DNA of 64,000 bases, from the NCBI RefSeq assembly GCF_006874465.1, contig NZ_VIRL01000014.1:169409-233408 (forward strand), given 5' to 3'. Below the pieces are notes generated by a model. It saw nothing but the letters and a program-made list of their open reading frames with translations, had not been told where the DNA came from and did no database searches. Positions 1 through 7,313 of the stretch are shown one piece after another. The stretch comes from Microbispora bryophytorum. GTDB lineage: Bacteria > Actinomycetota > Actinomycetes > Streptosporangiales > Streptosporangiaceae. The translations under genes and the position numbers were made by a program. The first letter of the stretch is position 1. The number at the start of each line of letters is the position of its first letter.

Positions 1-1
1 G

Positions 2-490
2 GGCGACGTCAACGGCCACGCGCTCCTCACGCACATGGGCAAGTACCAGGCGCGGGTGGCCTCCGACGTGATCGTCGCCCGGGCGCGGGGCGAGGCGGAC
101 GACCGGCCCGGCATGCGCGACCGCGCGGGCCGTGCCGGGGCGCCGCAGGTGGTCTTCACCGATCCCCAGGTGTGCGCGGTGGGCCGCACGGAGGCGCAGG
201 CCCGCGCCGAGGGCTTCGACGTGCGGGTCGTGGAGTACGACATGGAGCAGGTGGCGGGCGGCTACCTCCTCGGCGACGGCTACCGGGGCAAGGCCAAGGC
301 GGTGGTGGACGAGCGCCGCCGGGTGCTGCTCGGCGTGACCTTCGTGGCCCCGGGGGCGGCCGAGCTGCTGCACGCCGCGACGATCGCGGTCACGACAGGG
401 GTGACCCTGGACGACCTGTGGCACGCCGTCCCGGCGTTCCCGACCGTCAGCGAGGTGTGGCTGCGCCTGCTGGAGGCGTACGGGCTCTAG
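2..490 (+). CDS. Pyridine nucleotide-disulfide oxidoreductase, C-terminal part (5' truncated by window edge)
   Basis: This is the C-terminal end of a class I FAD/NAD(P)-dependent disulfide oxidoreductase of the dihydrolipoamide dehydrogenase / mercuric reductase group. The frame is open from base 2, and the visible part starts with GDVNGHALLTH, the FAD-binding GD motif that precedes the dimerisation domain. The segment VFTDPQVCAVGRTEAQA and the closing HAVPAFPTVSEVW are typical of the dimerisation domain, and a conserved His-Pro pair is replaced here by HAVPAFPT. The redox-active CxxxxC pair would lie upstream of the window, so the exact substrate cannot be decided. The stop codon overlaps the stop of the convergent uridine kinase-like gene by 4 bases. 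Confidence 0.85.
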   Translation, partial: GDVNGHALLTHMGKYQARVASDVIVARARGEADDRPGMRDRAGRAGAPQVVFTDPQVCAVGRTEAQARAEGFDVRVVEYDMEQVAGGYLLGDGYRGKAKAVVDERRRVLLGVTFVAPGAAELLHAATIAVTTGVTLDDLWHAVPAFPTVSEVWLRLLEAYGL

Positions 491-1128
491 AGACTGATCA
501 CGGCGGGGTGGCGCGGGTCCTCGACGCGGACGACCACGTCGGCGGCCCGCACCGGGCCGGTCTCGCGCTCGTACCGCTCGTAGGCGGGCAGCGTCCACTG
601 CTCCCCGGGCGGCGTCCGGCGGTTCAGCGCGGCGGGCGACATGGCCAGATGGACGGTCAGGTCGAACGGCAGGCCGCGGCCGAGCAGCAGCGCGCCGTCG
701 AGCAGCACCACCCCGCCAGGCTTCAGCGTCACGTAGTCCGCGCGGGTGGCCCGGTCGCGCTCGCTGTCCCACAGCGAGGGCAGCACCCGGCCCGTACGGC
801 CGGGTTCGAGCGGTCCGAGCACCTCGCGGGTGAGGCCGCCCACGTCCAGCCACTCGTCGTAGAACGCGTCGGGGTCGGTGCGGCCGAACTCCAGCCGGAG
901 CGAGGCCGGGCGCAGGAACCCGGCCACGGGCACCCGCAGGACCTCCCGGCCCCGCAGGCGCAGCGGCTCCACCAGGTCGTCGGCCACCCGTCCCGGTCCG
1001 GCGGCGGGAGCGCCGTCCACGGCGACGCGCACCCACGCGTCCCGCGGCCGGTCGGCGATCAGGTCGGCGAGTTCCTCCACGAGCAGGGACGGGGAGACGG
1101 GACGCGCACGCACATTCCCATCATCCAC
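487..1128 (-). CDS. Uridine kinase-like P-loop protein
   Basis: A 213-residue protein resembling the actinobacterial uridine kinase-like family, which would phosphorylate uridine or a related nucleoside in the cytoplasm. It has the family layout: a beta strand and loop VAVDGAPAAG near residues 37-47, a substrate region with FYDEWLDV and a later RADYVTLKPGGVVLLDGALLL core. The P-loop is degenerate: the expected GxxxxGK(S/T) reads GAPAAGPGR, with no lysine followed by Ser/Thr. Catalysis by the standard mechanism is therefore uncertain. It ends convergently with the flavoprotein gene, stops overlapping, and lies about 20 bases downstream of the pyridoxamine-oxidase-like gene on the same strand, so the two could be cotranscribed. 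Confidence 0.7.
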   Translation of the reverse strand: MDDGNVRARPVSPSLLVEELADLIADRPRDAWVRVAVDGAPAAGPGRVADDLVEPLRLRGREVLRVPVAGFLRPASLRLEFGRTDPDAFYDEWLDVGGLTREVLGPLEPGRTGRVLPSLWDSERDRATRADYVTLKPGGVVLLDGALLLGRGLPFDLTVHLAMSPAALNRRTPPGEQWTLPAYERYERETGPVRAADVVVRVEDPRHPAVISL

Positions 1129-1149
1129 CGGCCCAGCATCCAGCTCGGA

Positions 1150-1557
1150 CTACCGGCTCAGCCGGCGGCCGGAGATCTGCTCGGGCGCCATCACGATGAA
1201 GTGGTCGTGGGTTCCGGGCACCCACGGCGTGAGCGGCAGCGCCGACAGGCGGGCGATCTCCTCCGGTTCCGAGACCGCGCGGGCGTGCCCGACCGCGGTC
1301 ACCGACCAGCCCGTACGGAACGTCGCGTCGAAGTCGTCGGCCTCGAAGGCGACGACGGCGTTGCGCGCCGCGGCGGCCAGTTTGGAGCCGGGGGCGGTGC
1401 GGATGACGATGTTCCCGTCGAGCAGGCAGAAGTTGACCGGCTGGACGGCGGGGAGGGCGCGATCGGTGAAGACGATCCTGCCGATCGGGGCGGAGGCCAG
1501 CAGATTCAGGCACTCCCCTCCGCTGAGGATCTCCAGGCCGGCCGAGTCGAGCTTCAT
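1150..1557 (-). CDS. Pyridoxamine 5'-phosphate oxidase family protein
   Basis: A 135-residue single-domain split-barrel flavin/F420-binding protein of the PNPOx-like superfamily. The sequence shows the family pattern: an N-terminal ECLNLLASAPIGRIVF strand pair, then LPAVQPVNFCLLDGNIVIRT and a central VVAFEADDFDATFRTGWSVTAVGHA. Members reduce or oxidise diverse small molecules with FMN or F420, or bind the cofactor without known substrate, so no reaction is assigned. It lies 76 bases downstream of a DosR-like response regulator gene on the same strand. In mycobacteria and related genera, proteins of this fold are common members of the DosR dormancy regulon, which is suggestive context only. 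Confidence 0.85.
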   Translation of the reverse strand: MKLDSAGLEILSGGECLNLLASAPIGRIVFTDRALPAVQPVNFCLLDGNIVIRTAPGSKLAAAARNAVVAFEADDFDATFRTGWSVTAVGHARAVSEPEEIARLSALPLTPWVPGTHDHFIVMAPEQISGRRLSR

Positions 1558-1633
1558 GTCTGCAAGCTTGGGGGATCGGCCGCCGAGCGGGTTAGGGACG
1601 AAGGTCCCGTCGTCGACGTCGATCGGCCCCGGC

Positions 1634-2275
1634 TCAGCTCTCCCGCCCGGCCTTGAGGCGGGCGGCGAGCGCGGCAGCCTGGGTGCGGCGCTGCATGTCG
1701 AGCTTGCTCAGCAGGTTGGACACGTAGTTCTTGACCGTCTTCTCGGCCAGGAACATCCGCTCGCCGATCTGGCGGTTGGTCAGGCCCTCGCCGATCAGCT
1801 CCAGGATCTGCCGCTCCTGGTCCGACAGCGCGGCCAGCGGGTCCTTCTTCGCGGCCTGGTCGCGCAGCCGGTGCAGCATCGCGGCCGTGGTCTGCGGGTC
1901 GAGCAGCGACTGCCCGCCGGCCACCGTGCGCACCGCGCCGACCAGGTCCGAGCCGTGGATCTGCTTGAGCACGTACCCGGCCGCGCCGGCCATGACCGCG
2001 TTGAACAGCGCCTCGTCGTCGGCGTAGGAGGTCAGCATCAGGCAGGCCAGGCCGGGCACCTTCGAGCGCACCTCACGGCAGACGTCCACCCCGCTGCCGT
2101 CGGGCAGGCGCACGTCGAGCACCGCCACATCCGGCTTCAGCGCGGGGATGCGGGCCACCGCCGACTCGGCCGTCCCCGCCTCGCCGACGATCTCGATGTC
2201 GTCCTCGGCGTCCAGCAACGCCGCCACCCCACGCCGCACGACCTCGTGGTCGTCCACCAGGAACACCCGAATCAT
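1634..2275 (-). CDS. NarL/FixJ (LuxR-type) response regulator, DosR/DevR-like
   Basis: A 213-residue two-component response regulator. The receiver domain (about residues 1-120) has the acidic pair D8-D9, the phospho-acceptor D54 in AVLDVRLPDG, the conserved Thr/Ser in MLTSY and the lysine in YVLKQ. The C-terminal LuxR-type helix-turn-helix (about 148-210) contains LSDQERQILELIGEGLTN and LAEKTVKNYVSNLLSKL. Both the length and the linker match mycobacterial DosR/DevR. No sensor kinase gene lies next to it in the window, so its partner is unknown. It is transcribed toward the pyridoxamine-oxidase-like gene, which it may control. The downstream neighbour on its other side is the NERD-pseudokinase, on the same strand. 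Confidence 0.92.
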   Translation of the reverse strand: MIRVFLVDDHEVVRRGVAALLDAEDDIEIVGEAGTAESAVARIPALKPDVAVLDVRLPDGSGVDVCREVRSKVPGLACLMLTSYADDEALFNAVMAGAAGYVLKQIHGSDLVGAVRTVAGGQSLLDPQTTAAMLHRLRDQAAKKDPLAALSDQERQILELIGEGLTNRQIGERMFLAEKTVKNYVSNLLSKLDMQRRTQAAALAARLKAGRES

Positions 2276-2342
2276 GAACCGGACCCTAGCCTTCTCCGAG
2301 CCGCCGGAGAAGTGCCGAAGGTCCCGCGTGACCGTCCCGGTC

Positions 2343-3749
2343 TCAGCGGCGGGACATGCGACGCAGGGCGCTCCTGATCCTGCCGCCGAACGGCGCGCGC
2401 CGCCGCCGCGGCTGGGCGTCGCGGGCCACCCGCAGCTCCACGAGGGCCGTGGCCGCGTCCGGGCGCTTGGCCGGCGTGGGGTCGCGCATCCGCCGTACGA
2501 GGTCCATGACCTCGGGGGCGACGCCGCCGGCGTCCGGCTCGGCGTCCACGCCGGGCGTGGGCAGCTCGCCGGTGAGGAGCTGGAAGGCGATGACCCCGGC
2601 CGAGTACACGTCGGCGGCGGGGGTCATCCGGTCGGGGCGCGCCCGGCATTCGGGGGCGACGTAGTGGACGTCGAGGATGTTGGGCAGCTCGTTGGCCACG
2701 GTGTGCTTGCGCGAGCCGGGCTTGGCGTAGTCGAAGCCGGTCAGCATCGCGTTCCCGTCGTCGGTGACGAGCACGCAGGCGGGGGTCAGCGCCCGGTGGA
2801 TGACGTTGTTGGCGTGGACGTGCGCGAGGCCGTCCAGCATGTCCTCCATCACGCTGAGCTTGGCGTCGATGCCCAGCCTCCGCCCGGTCAGGTGCAGGTG
2901 CAGGGCCTGCCCGTGGACGTCATCGAGCACGAGCACGAACCGGCTCTCGTCGTCGATCGCGAAGAAGTCCCGCGAGCGTACGACGCAGGGGTGCGGCGGG
3001 ATCTTCGCGAGCGACTGGTAGGCGTTGGCGATCCGGCGCTGCTCGGCCACCCGCCGGCGCTGCTCGGCCATCGGGTCGGCGCGGTAGACCCGCAGCAGCA
3101 CGGTCCCGCTGGCCGGGGCCGTCGAGTTGACGGCGCGATACTCGGTGACCCGGATGTCGCCGCCGAGCTGCTCCTCCACCTCCCAGTTGCCGAAGCGCGG
3201 CGGCGCGGTCGAGCGGCGCACGGTGCCGTTCAGCGCCTCCAGGATCGCCGTGCGGTACGGCTCGGCGTCGCGGCTGCACCCGTGCCGCACCCGGGACGCG
3301 TCGCTGAGCATGGGGATGACCCCGGCGATCGTGGTGACGTGCCGGGCGTCGCGGCCGCTGGGGTCGACGAGGACGGCTCCGGGGGCGGTCAGCACCACCA
3401 CGTTGTCGACGTACAACCGCTCCAGCTCGCGGTGCTCCTCGATCAGCAGGCCCTTCAGCGCCCGCGCGGTGCCGCGCAGCTTCGCGACCGGTGAGCCGAA
3501 CGCCTCCCGGTGCTGGGGGAACCATCGCGTGCCCGACACCTCGAACCGGCCCCGGGCGCCCTTCACGTCGATCACCACGAGCGAGTGGCCGGTGAGCACG
3601 ACCACGTCCACCTCGAACAGGTCCGCGCCGCGCGGGATCTCGATGTTGTGCAGCAGCAGCCAGTCGTCAGGGGCGTTGTCCCGCAGGTGGGCGATGACCC
3701 TTCGCTCGGCGTCATTGACGGGGCGTCCGCCACCGACGATCTGAGCCAT
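2343..3749 (-). CDS. NERD domain plus protein kinase-like domain, predicted pseudokinase
   Basis: A 468-residue protein from the ATG at 3749, chosen because GGAG lies 8 bases upstream; longer in-frame starts have no such site. Residues about 10-120 form a NERD domain, a nuclease-related fold, with the core EVDVVVLTGHSLVVIDVKG. Residues about 185-435 form a protein kinase-like domain. The three key catalytic positions are lost: the VAIK lysine is Arg (VLLRV, R220), HRD reads HRA (318-320), and the DFG aspartate is Gly (TGFDYA). APE and the following DVYS are kept, so the fold should persist without normal phosphotransfer. The C-terminus is strongly basic. NERD-kinase fusions occur in PglW of phage defence, but this protein is much shorter and has no defence neighbours. 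Confidence 0.88.
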   Translation of the reverse strand: MAQIVGGGRPVNDAERRVIAHLRDNAPDDWLLLHNIEIPRGADLFEVDVVVLTGHSLVVIDVKGARGRFEVSGTRWFPQHREAFGSPVAKLRGTARALKGLLIEEHRELERLYVDNVVVLTAPGAVLVDPSGRDARHVTTIAGVIPMLSDASRVRHGCSRDAEPYRTAILEALNGTVRRSTAPPRFGNWEVEEQLGGDIRVTEYRAVNSTAPASGTVLLRVYRADPMAEQRRRVAEQRRIANAYQSLAKIPPHPCVVRSRDFFAIDDESRFVLVLDDVHGQALHLHLTGRRLGIDAKLSVMEDMLDGLAHVHANNVIHRALTPACVLVTDDGNAMLTGFDYAKPGSRKHTVANELPNILDVHYVAPECRARPDRMTPAADVYSAGVIAFQLLTGELPTPGVDAEPDAGGVAPEVMDLVRRMRDPTPAKRPDAATALVELRVARDAQPRRRRAPFGGRIRSALRRMSRR

Positions 3750-3970
3750 CTCTGCCGCTCCGCCTCTCTGACCAGATTGAGAACTTAATCCTCCTAGGTA
3801 GCGGTATTCCCGCGCCACCACTGATTCCCCCGCATTGTCCCAGGGGAAATCTGGAACACCATCTTCGGGCCCGCTCCAGCCGGGCAACCACGAAGCGCGT
3901 GATCACCGATTGGTCGGGGATGTGGGTCATCGCGGTTTGTGGCGGCTGATGCCAGGAAACGGAGTATTTC

Positions 3971-5017
3971 ATGCGAGTTGTCGTGATTGGTGCGAGCGGA
4001 AACGTCGGCACGAGCGTGCTCGCCGCCCTCGAGTCCGAGCCGAGCGTGACCTCGATCGTCGGGGTCGCCAGGCGGATGCCGAGCCGGCAGCTGGCGAAGA
4101 CCGAGTGGCGTACGGCCGACGTCTTCCGGGACGATCTTGATCCGATCCTCGCCGACGCCGACGCGGTCGTGCATCTGGCCTGGCTGTTCCAGCCCACGCA
4201 CGACCCGGTCACCACCTGGAACTCCAATGTGCTGGGCAGCAAGCGCGTCTTCGACGCCGCCGTCCGGGCCGGGGTCTCCGTCCTCGTCCACTCGTCGTCG
4301 GTCGGGGCGTACTCGCCGGGGCCCAAGGACCCGCCCGTCGACGAGTCCTGGCCGACCAACGGCTGGCCGAACGCCGCGTACGGGCGGGAGAAGGCCTACG
4401 TCGAGCGCATGCTCGACATCTTCGAGCGCGACCACCCGGACATCCGCGTGGTGCGGATGCGGCCGGGGTTCATCTTCAAGGAGGAGGCCGCGACCGAGCA
4501 GCGGCGGCTGTTCGCCGGGCCGTTCCTGCCGCGGCGGCTGATGCGGCCGGGGCTGATCCCGTTCGTGCCGGACATGCCGCGGCTGCGGTTCCAGGCGCTC
4601 CACTCGCGGGACGCCGGCGAGGCGTTCCGGCTGGCGCTCACCCGCGACGTGCGGGGCGCGTTCAACATCGCCGCCGACCCCGTGATCGATCCCGCCGTGC
4701 TGGCGGATCTGCTCGGCGCGCGGCTGGTGCCGGTCCCGGCCGCGGTGGTGCGCACGGCGGTGTCGGCCGGTTGGCACCTGCGGCTGATCCCGGCCTCGCC
4801 GGGCATGGTGGAGATGGTCCTGCAGATCCCGATCATGGACACCACCCGCGCCCGGCGGGAGCTGGGCTGGCAGCCCCGGCACAGCGCGGTGGACGCCCTG
4901 CGCGCGGTGATCGAGGGCATGCGGCGCGGTGCGGGCATGGAGACCCCGCCGCTCGCGCCCGACTCGAGCCGGAGGCGGATCAAGGAGGTCACGACGGGCG
5001 TGGGCACGCGGCCGTAG
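3971..5017 (+). CDS. NAD-dependent epimerase/dehydratase (extended SDR)
   Basis: A 348-residue extended short-chain dehydrogenase/reductase. The Rossmann nucleotide-binding motif VIGASGNVGTS sits at residues 5-15, an acidic/arginine site VARRMPSR ends the second strand, and the catalytic YxxxK is AAYGREKAY with the upstream serine in VLVHSSSVGAYS. The C-terminal half carries the typical RPGFIF and DAGEAFRLAL segments. Members act on nucleotide sugars or related carbonyl compounds in the cytoplasm; the substrate cannot be read from sequence. It starts 221 bases from the divergent NERD-pseudokinase and is followed 23 bases later by a small gene on the same strand, likely in one transcript. Confidence 0.9.
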   Translation: MRVVVIGASGNVGTSVLAALESEPSVTSIVGVARRMPSRQLAKTEWRTADVFRDDLDPILADADAVVHLAWLFQPTHDPVTTWNSNVLGSKRVFDAAVRAGVSVLVHSSSVGAYSPGPKDPPVDESWPTNGWPNAAYGREKAYVERMLDIFERDHPDIRVVRMRPGFIFKEEAATEQRRLFAGPFLPRRLMRPGLIPFVPDMPRLRFQALHSRDAGEAFRLALTRDVRGAFNIAADPVIDPAVLADLLGARLVPVPAAVVRTAVSAGWHLRLIPASPGMVEMVLQIPIMDTTRARRELGWQPRHSAVDALRAVIEGMRRGAGMETPPLAPDSSRRRIKEVTTGVGTRP

Positions 5018-5040
5018 CAGGCCGCGGCGAGGGAGGCGCG

Positions 5041-5289
5041 ATGGTGCTGCTCGACCCCGACTGCGTACGGCGGCTGCTGGAGTCGGCCGACCCGGACGTC
5101 GCGCTGGTCTTCGTCCGGGGCGAGTGCCTCGTGCTGCCGCTCGGTGAGATCGACGAGAGGCACCGCACGCTCGTGGTGGTGCGCCGCGCGGACCTGCCCG
5201 AGGCCTGCGGCGACGAGCCGGTGACGGAGGAGCGGGTGGAGGCGCTGACGCGGTGCCTCGAGAACGCCGTACGCGACCTCGGGTCCTGA
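5041..5289 (+). CDS. Small hypothetical protein
   Basis: An 82-residue protein of unknown function, MVLLDPDCVRRLLESADP at its start. The ATG is preceded by GGGAGGCGCG, a good ribosome binding site, and a longer in-frame reading into the epimerase gene has none. It contains no signal peptide or membrane segment and is acidic, with a predicted beta strand region (DVALVFVRGECLVLPLGE) and a C-terminal helix (EERVEALTRCLENAVRDL). It is probably cotranscribed with the epimerase gene upstream. Confidence 0.7.
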   Translation: MVLLDPDCVRRLLESADPDVALVFVRGECLVLPLGEIDERHRTLVVVRRADLPEACGDEPVTEERVEALTRCLENAVRDLGS

Positions 5290-5786
5290 AGCCGCCACCC
5301 GGCCGTCGATGCGTGACGAGGGCGTCACGCACGGTAACATCGTCTCGTACACCCCCTCTCGAAGTGGGCCCGGACGTCGTGTAGACGTGCCGTGGGCGGC
5401 CCTGACATGCCGCCCGATGCCGTCCTCTGAGACAAATGACGGCGTGTCGCGCGCTGACCCAAAATTCCGGAAAGCGCTGCGGACAAAACGGACAGCCAAC
5501 TTCGCATCGACGGACAAATCAGGATCAAAAGCTATCGCATGCTGTGATCTGATCGTCACTCTTCGTACGGAACCTAGAATGCCGCTCGTATGCGTTGCGT
5601 GCACGGTGGGTCACCTGTGAACATCAGGGAAAGGTCCGGAATCCCTCCTACCGGGTCGGCGGCGCGACGGCGGCGGGGATTCCGCCCATGGCGCGCCCCG
5701 GACCGGCCGGGAACGGATTCCTGATCGGGCCGACCGACAGATCCGGGAGATCGATCCCGGACAGCGCATATGGGGAGGGGGCCCCG
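5290..5786. other. Intergenic region without a convincing gene
   Basis: About 500 bases between the small hypothetical gene and a small membrane protein gene. Open frames here have no ribosome binding site and no recognisable protein features. The central part (about 5440-5580) is clearly richer in A and T than its surroundings. A weak -10-like TAGAAT is at 5573-5578. A 9-bp perfect hairpin lies at its left end (listed separately). Confidence 0.5.
5310..5331. terminator. Perfect 9-bp inverted repeat, probable terminator or operator
   Basis: TGCGTGACG and CGTCACGCA are exact complements separated by AGGG. It starts 20 bases after the stop of the small hypothetical gene, which suits a terminator, but no T-run follows, so an operator is also possible. 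Confidence 0.45.
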
Positions 5787-5975
5787 ATGACTGCTATCAG
5801 GCCCCGCGCGAGCGGGGGACGCCGTCATGAAGGGCGGATTCACGACCCGGAGTTCGGCTCGTGGATCGGCGAGGTGGCCAGAGCGGTCCGGGACGTGGTT
5901 GACAGCACACCCCGGACCATCCGCCTCTGCGCCCTGATCGCGGTTGCCGCCGCGTCATGGGCATTCCTCAGGTAG
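5787..5975 (+). CDS. Small single-pass membrane protein
   Basis: A 62-residue protein with a hydrophilic N-terminal half (PEFGSWIGEVARAVRDVVDS) and one C-terminal hydrophobic segment, IRLCALIAVAAASWAFL, at about residues 44-61. The ATG at 5787 is preceded by GGGGAGGGGGCCCC, a strong ribosome binding site. It is a tail-anchored type of small actinomycete protein with no recognisable family. It stands alone between an intergenic region and the convergent anti-sigma-type gene. Confidence 0.6.
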   Translation: MTAIRPRASGGRRHEGRIHDPEFGSWIGEVARAVRDVVDSTPRTIRLCALIAVAAASWAFLR

Positions 5976-6152
5976 CCGTCCAGCAGCCATGAGGAGGTGG
6001 TCGCGGACCCAGGTTAAGGCGGCCGGACAGCCGTGATGGCCCGGTTTACGGGATCGGGACGATACCCAGGGCCAACCAGGGCTCAATCCGGACTCAACCG
6101 GGCTCAACCCGGGTCCGCGACGGGCCGCGGTGCCGACAGGGCCGGCGCCCGC

Positions 6153-6590
6153 TCAGACGGGGCGGGCGCTGCGCCCGACGGGGGCGGCGCCCTCGTCGTC
6201 GGCGCCGTCGCCAACCTGCATCGACAGCCGGATCGTCGACTGTCCGGGGACTCGGTCGATGGTCACCGCGTCGCACAGCTCACCCATGAGCCACAGGCCG
6301 AAGCCGCGGTCGCCGCGACCGGTGGGCCGTTCGTCCGGCACCGCCCCGGGCCGCAGGACGCCGACGTGGTCGGCGACGTCGACGGCGAGCACGCCGCCGT
6401 CGCAGGAGATCGCCAGGGTGCCGGCTCCCCCTCCGTGTTCGAGCACGTTGATGGCGGCCTCGTTGGCGGCGATGACGAGGTCGTCCAGCCGGGAGCCGGT
6501 CAGGCCTGCCCGCAGGGCGTACCGCTGGATGTTCTCGCGCAGCGCCGCGAGATCATCCGTTATCGGCCACTGCCGGCGGTGATCCACCAC
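6153..6590 (-). CDS. RsbW-like serine kinase/ATP-binding anti-sigma regulator
   Basis: A 145-residue HATPase_c_2 protein of the RsbW/SpoIIAB group. The Bergerat ATP-binding motifs are present: N box NEAAINVLEHGGG, G1 box DHVGVLRPG and G2 box RGDRGFGLWLMGELC. Family members bind a sigma factor or an anti-anti-sigma STAS protein and can phosphorylate the latter. It lies 83 bases downstream of a STAS gene on the same strand, the usual arrangement for a partner-switching pair. The start is GTG at 6590 (or the adjacent GTG at 6587), preceded by GAGGAGGACAG. No sigma factor gene is nearby, so the controlled sigma factor is unknown. Confidence 0.87.
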   Translation of the reverse strand: MVDHRRQWPITDDLAALRENIQRYALRAGLTGSRLDDLVIAANEAAINVLEHGGGAGTLAISCDGGVLAVDVADHVGVLRPGAVPDERPTGRGDRGFGLWLMGELCDAVTIDRVPGQSTIRLSMQVGDGADDEGAAPVGRSARPV

Positions 6591-6673
6591 CTGTCCTCCT
6601 CGCCGCTGTCTTCCTGGCTGGGTCTGCCGCCCGATGTCTTCGAGGCTACCGTCTCGTTACCCGTTCCCTGCCT

Positions 6674-7048
6674 TCACCTGGGGGTTGACCGCGCGCCGAC
6701 CGCGGCGACGGCCTCCGCCAGGCTCGCCGCGAGGGTGAAGGCGCTGGTCAGTCCGGTGAGTTTGAAGATCCTCGTCAGCCGGGCGTTCAGGCTCGCCATC
6801 GTCACCGCGCCGTCGCGCTCCTGCATCAGCTTCCGTACGGACAGCAGGATCCGGATGCCCGTGGAGTCGCAGAAGTCCATGCCGCTCAGGTCGAGGACGA
6901 GCTCGCGGTGCTCCTCTCCGAGGGCCGCCTCGACGTCCTGGCGCAACCGTTCGGCGTTCGTGTAGTCCAGGGCGCCGTCGAGCGCGACGACCAGCACATG
7001 GTCGGCGACCGGGGCGGACACGGGGGTCAGTACGACGGCGGCGGTCAC
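6674..7048 (-). CDS. STAS domain anti-anti-sigma factor antagonist
   Basis: A 124-residue single STAS domain protein. The phosphorylatable serine is in LVLDLSGMDFCDSTGI, the classic DSTG motif, followed by the helix RILLSVRKLM. GTG at 7048 is preferred because CCGAGGTG lies 6-8 bases upstream; longer readings enter low-quality sequence. In partner switching, the unphosphorylated form sequesters the RsbW-like kinase and frees a sigma factor. The RsbW-like gene lies immediately downstream, so they likely form an operon. Confidence 0.87.
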   Translation of the reverse strand: MTAAVVLTPVSAPVADHVLVVALDGALDYTNAERLRQDVEAALGEEHRELVLDLSGMDFCDSTGIRILLSVRKLMQERDGAVTMASLNARLTRIFKLTGLTSAFTLAASLAEAVAAVGARSTPR

Positions 7049-7313
7049 GGAGCACACCTCGGCGGACGTTGTGGGGACGGTCGGGCGTGGGGGGAAGGGG
7101 AAGACGGGACCTGGCCGGAGCCCCGGCCAGGTTCGCCAGTCTAGAGCAGCGGCCCACCTCCTAACCGGGGCGTACGGCCTGCGGAAAGCCGCGACGGAGG
7201 GCCAAGCCGGACGATCGAGCTGGACGGTCAAGAAACGCCATATGTGGGTTTTTGCCCGATAGTCAGGGGGAATGGGGGACTGACCGACTGGACCCCTCCT
7301 GAAAAGACCGCTT

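Noticed and set aside
172..1656. Long plus-strand open frame over the uridine kinase-like and PNPOx-like genes
   Set aside because: It is the antisense shadow of real minus-strand genes, with Arg/Gly/Ala-rich low-quality sequence and no ribosome binding site.
2343..3749. PglW-type phage defence (BREX) component
   Set aside because: PglW is about three times longer with an active kinase and neighbouring pgl genes; none are here.
5309..5620. Open frame of 103 codons on the plus strand
   Set aside because: It lacks a ribosome binding site, has no recognisable features and runs through the AT-rich intergenic part.
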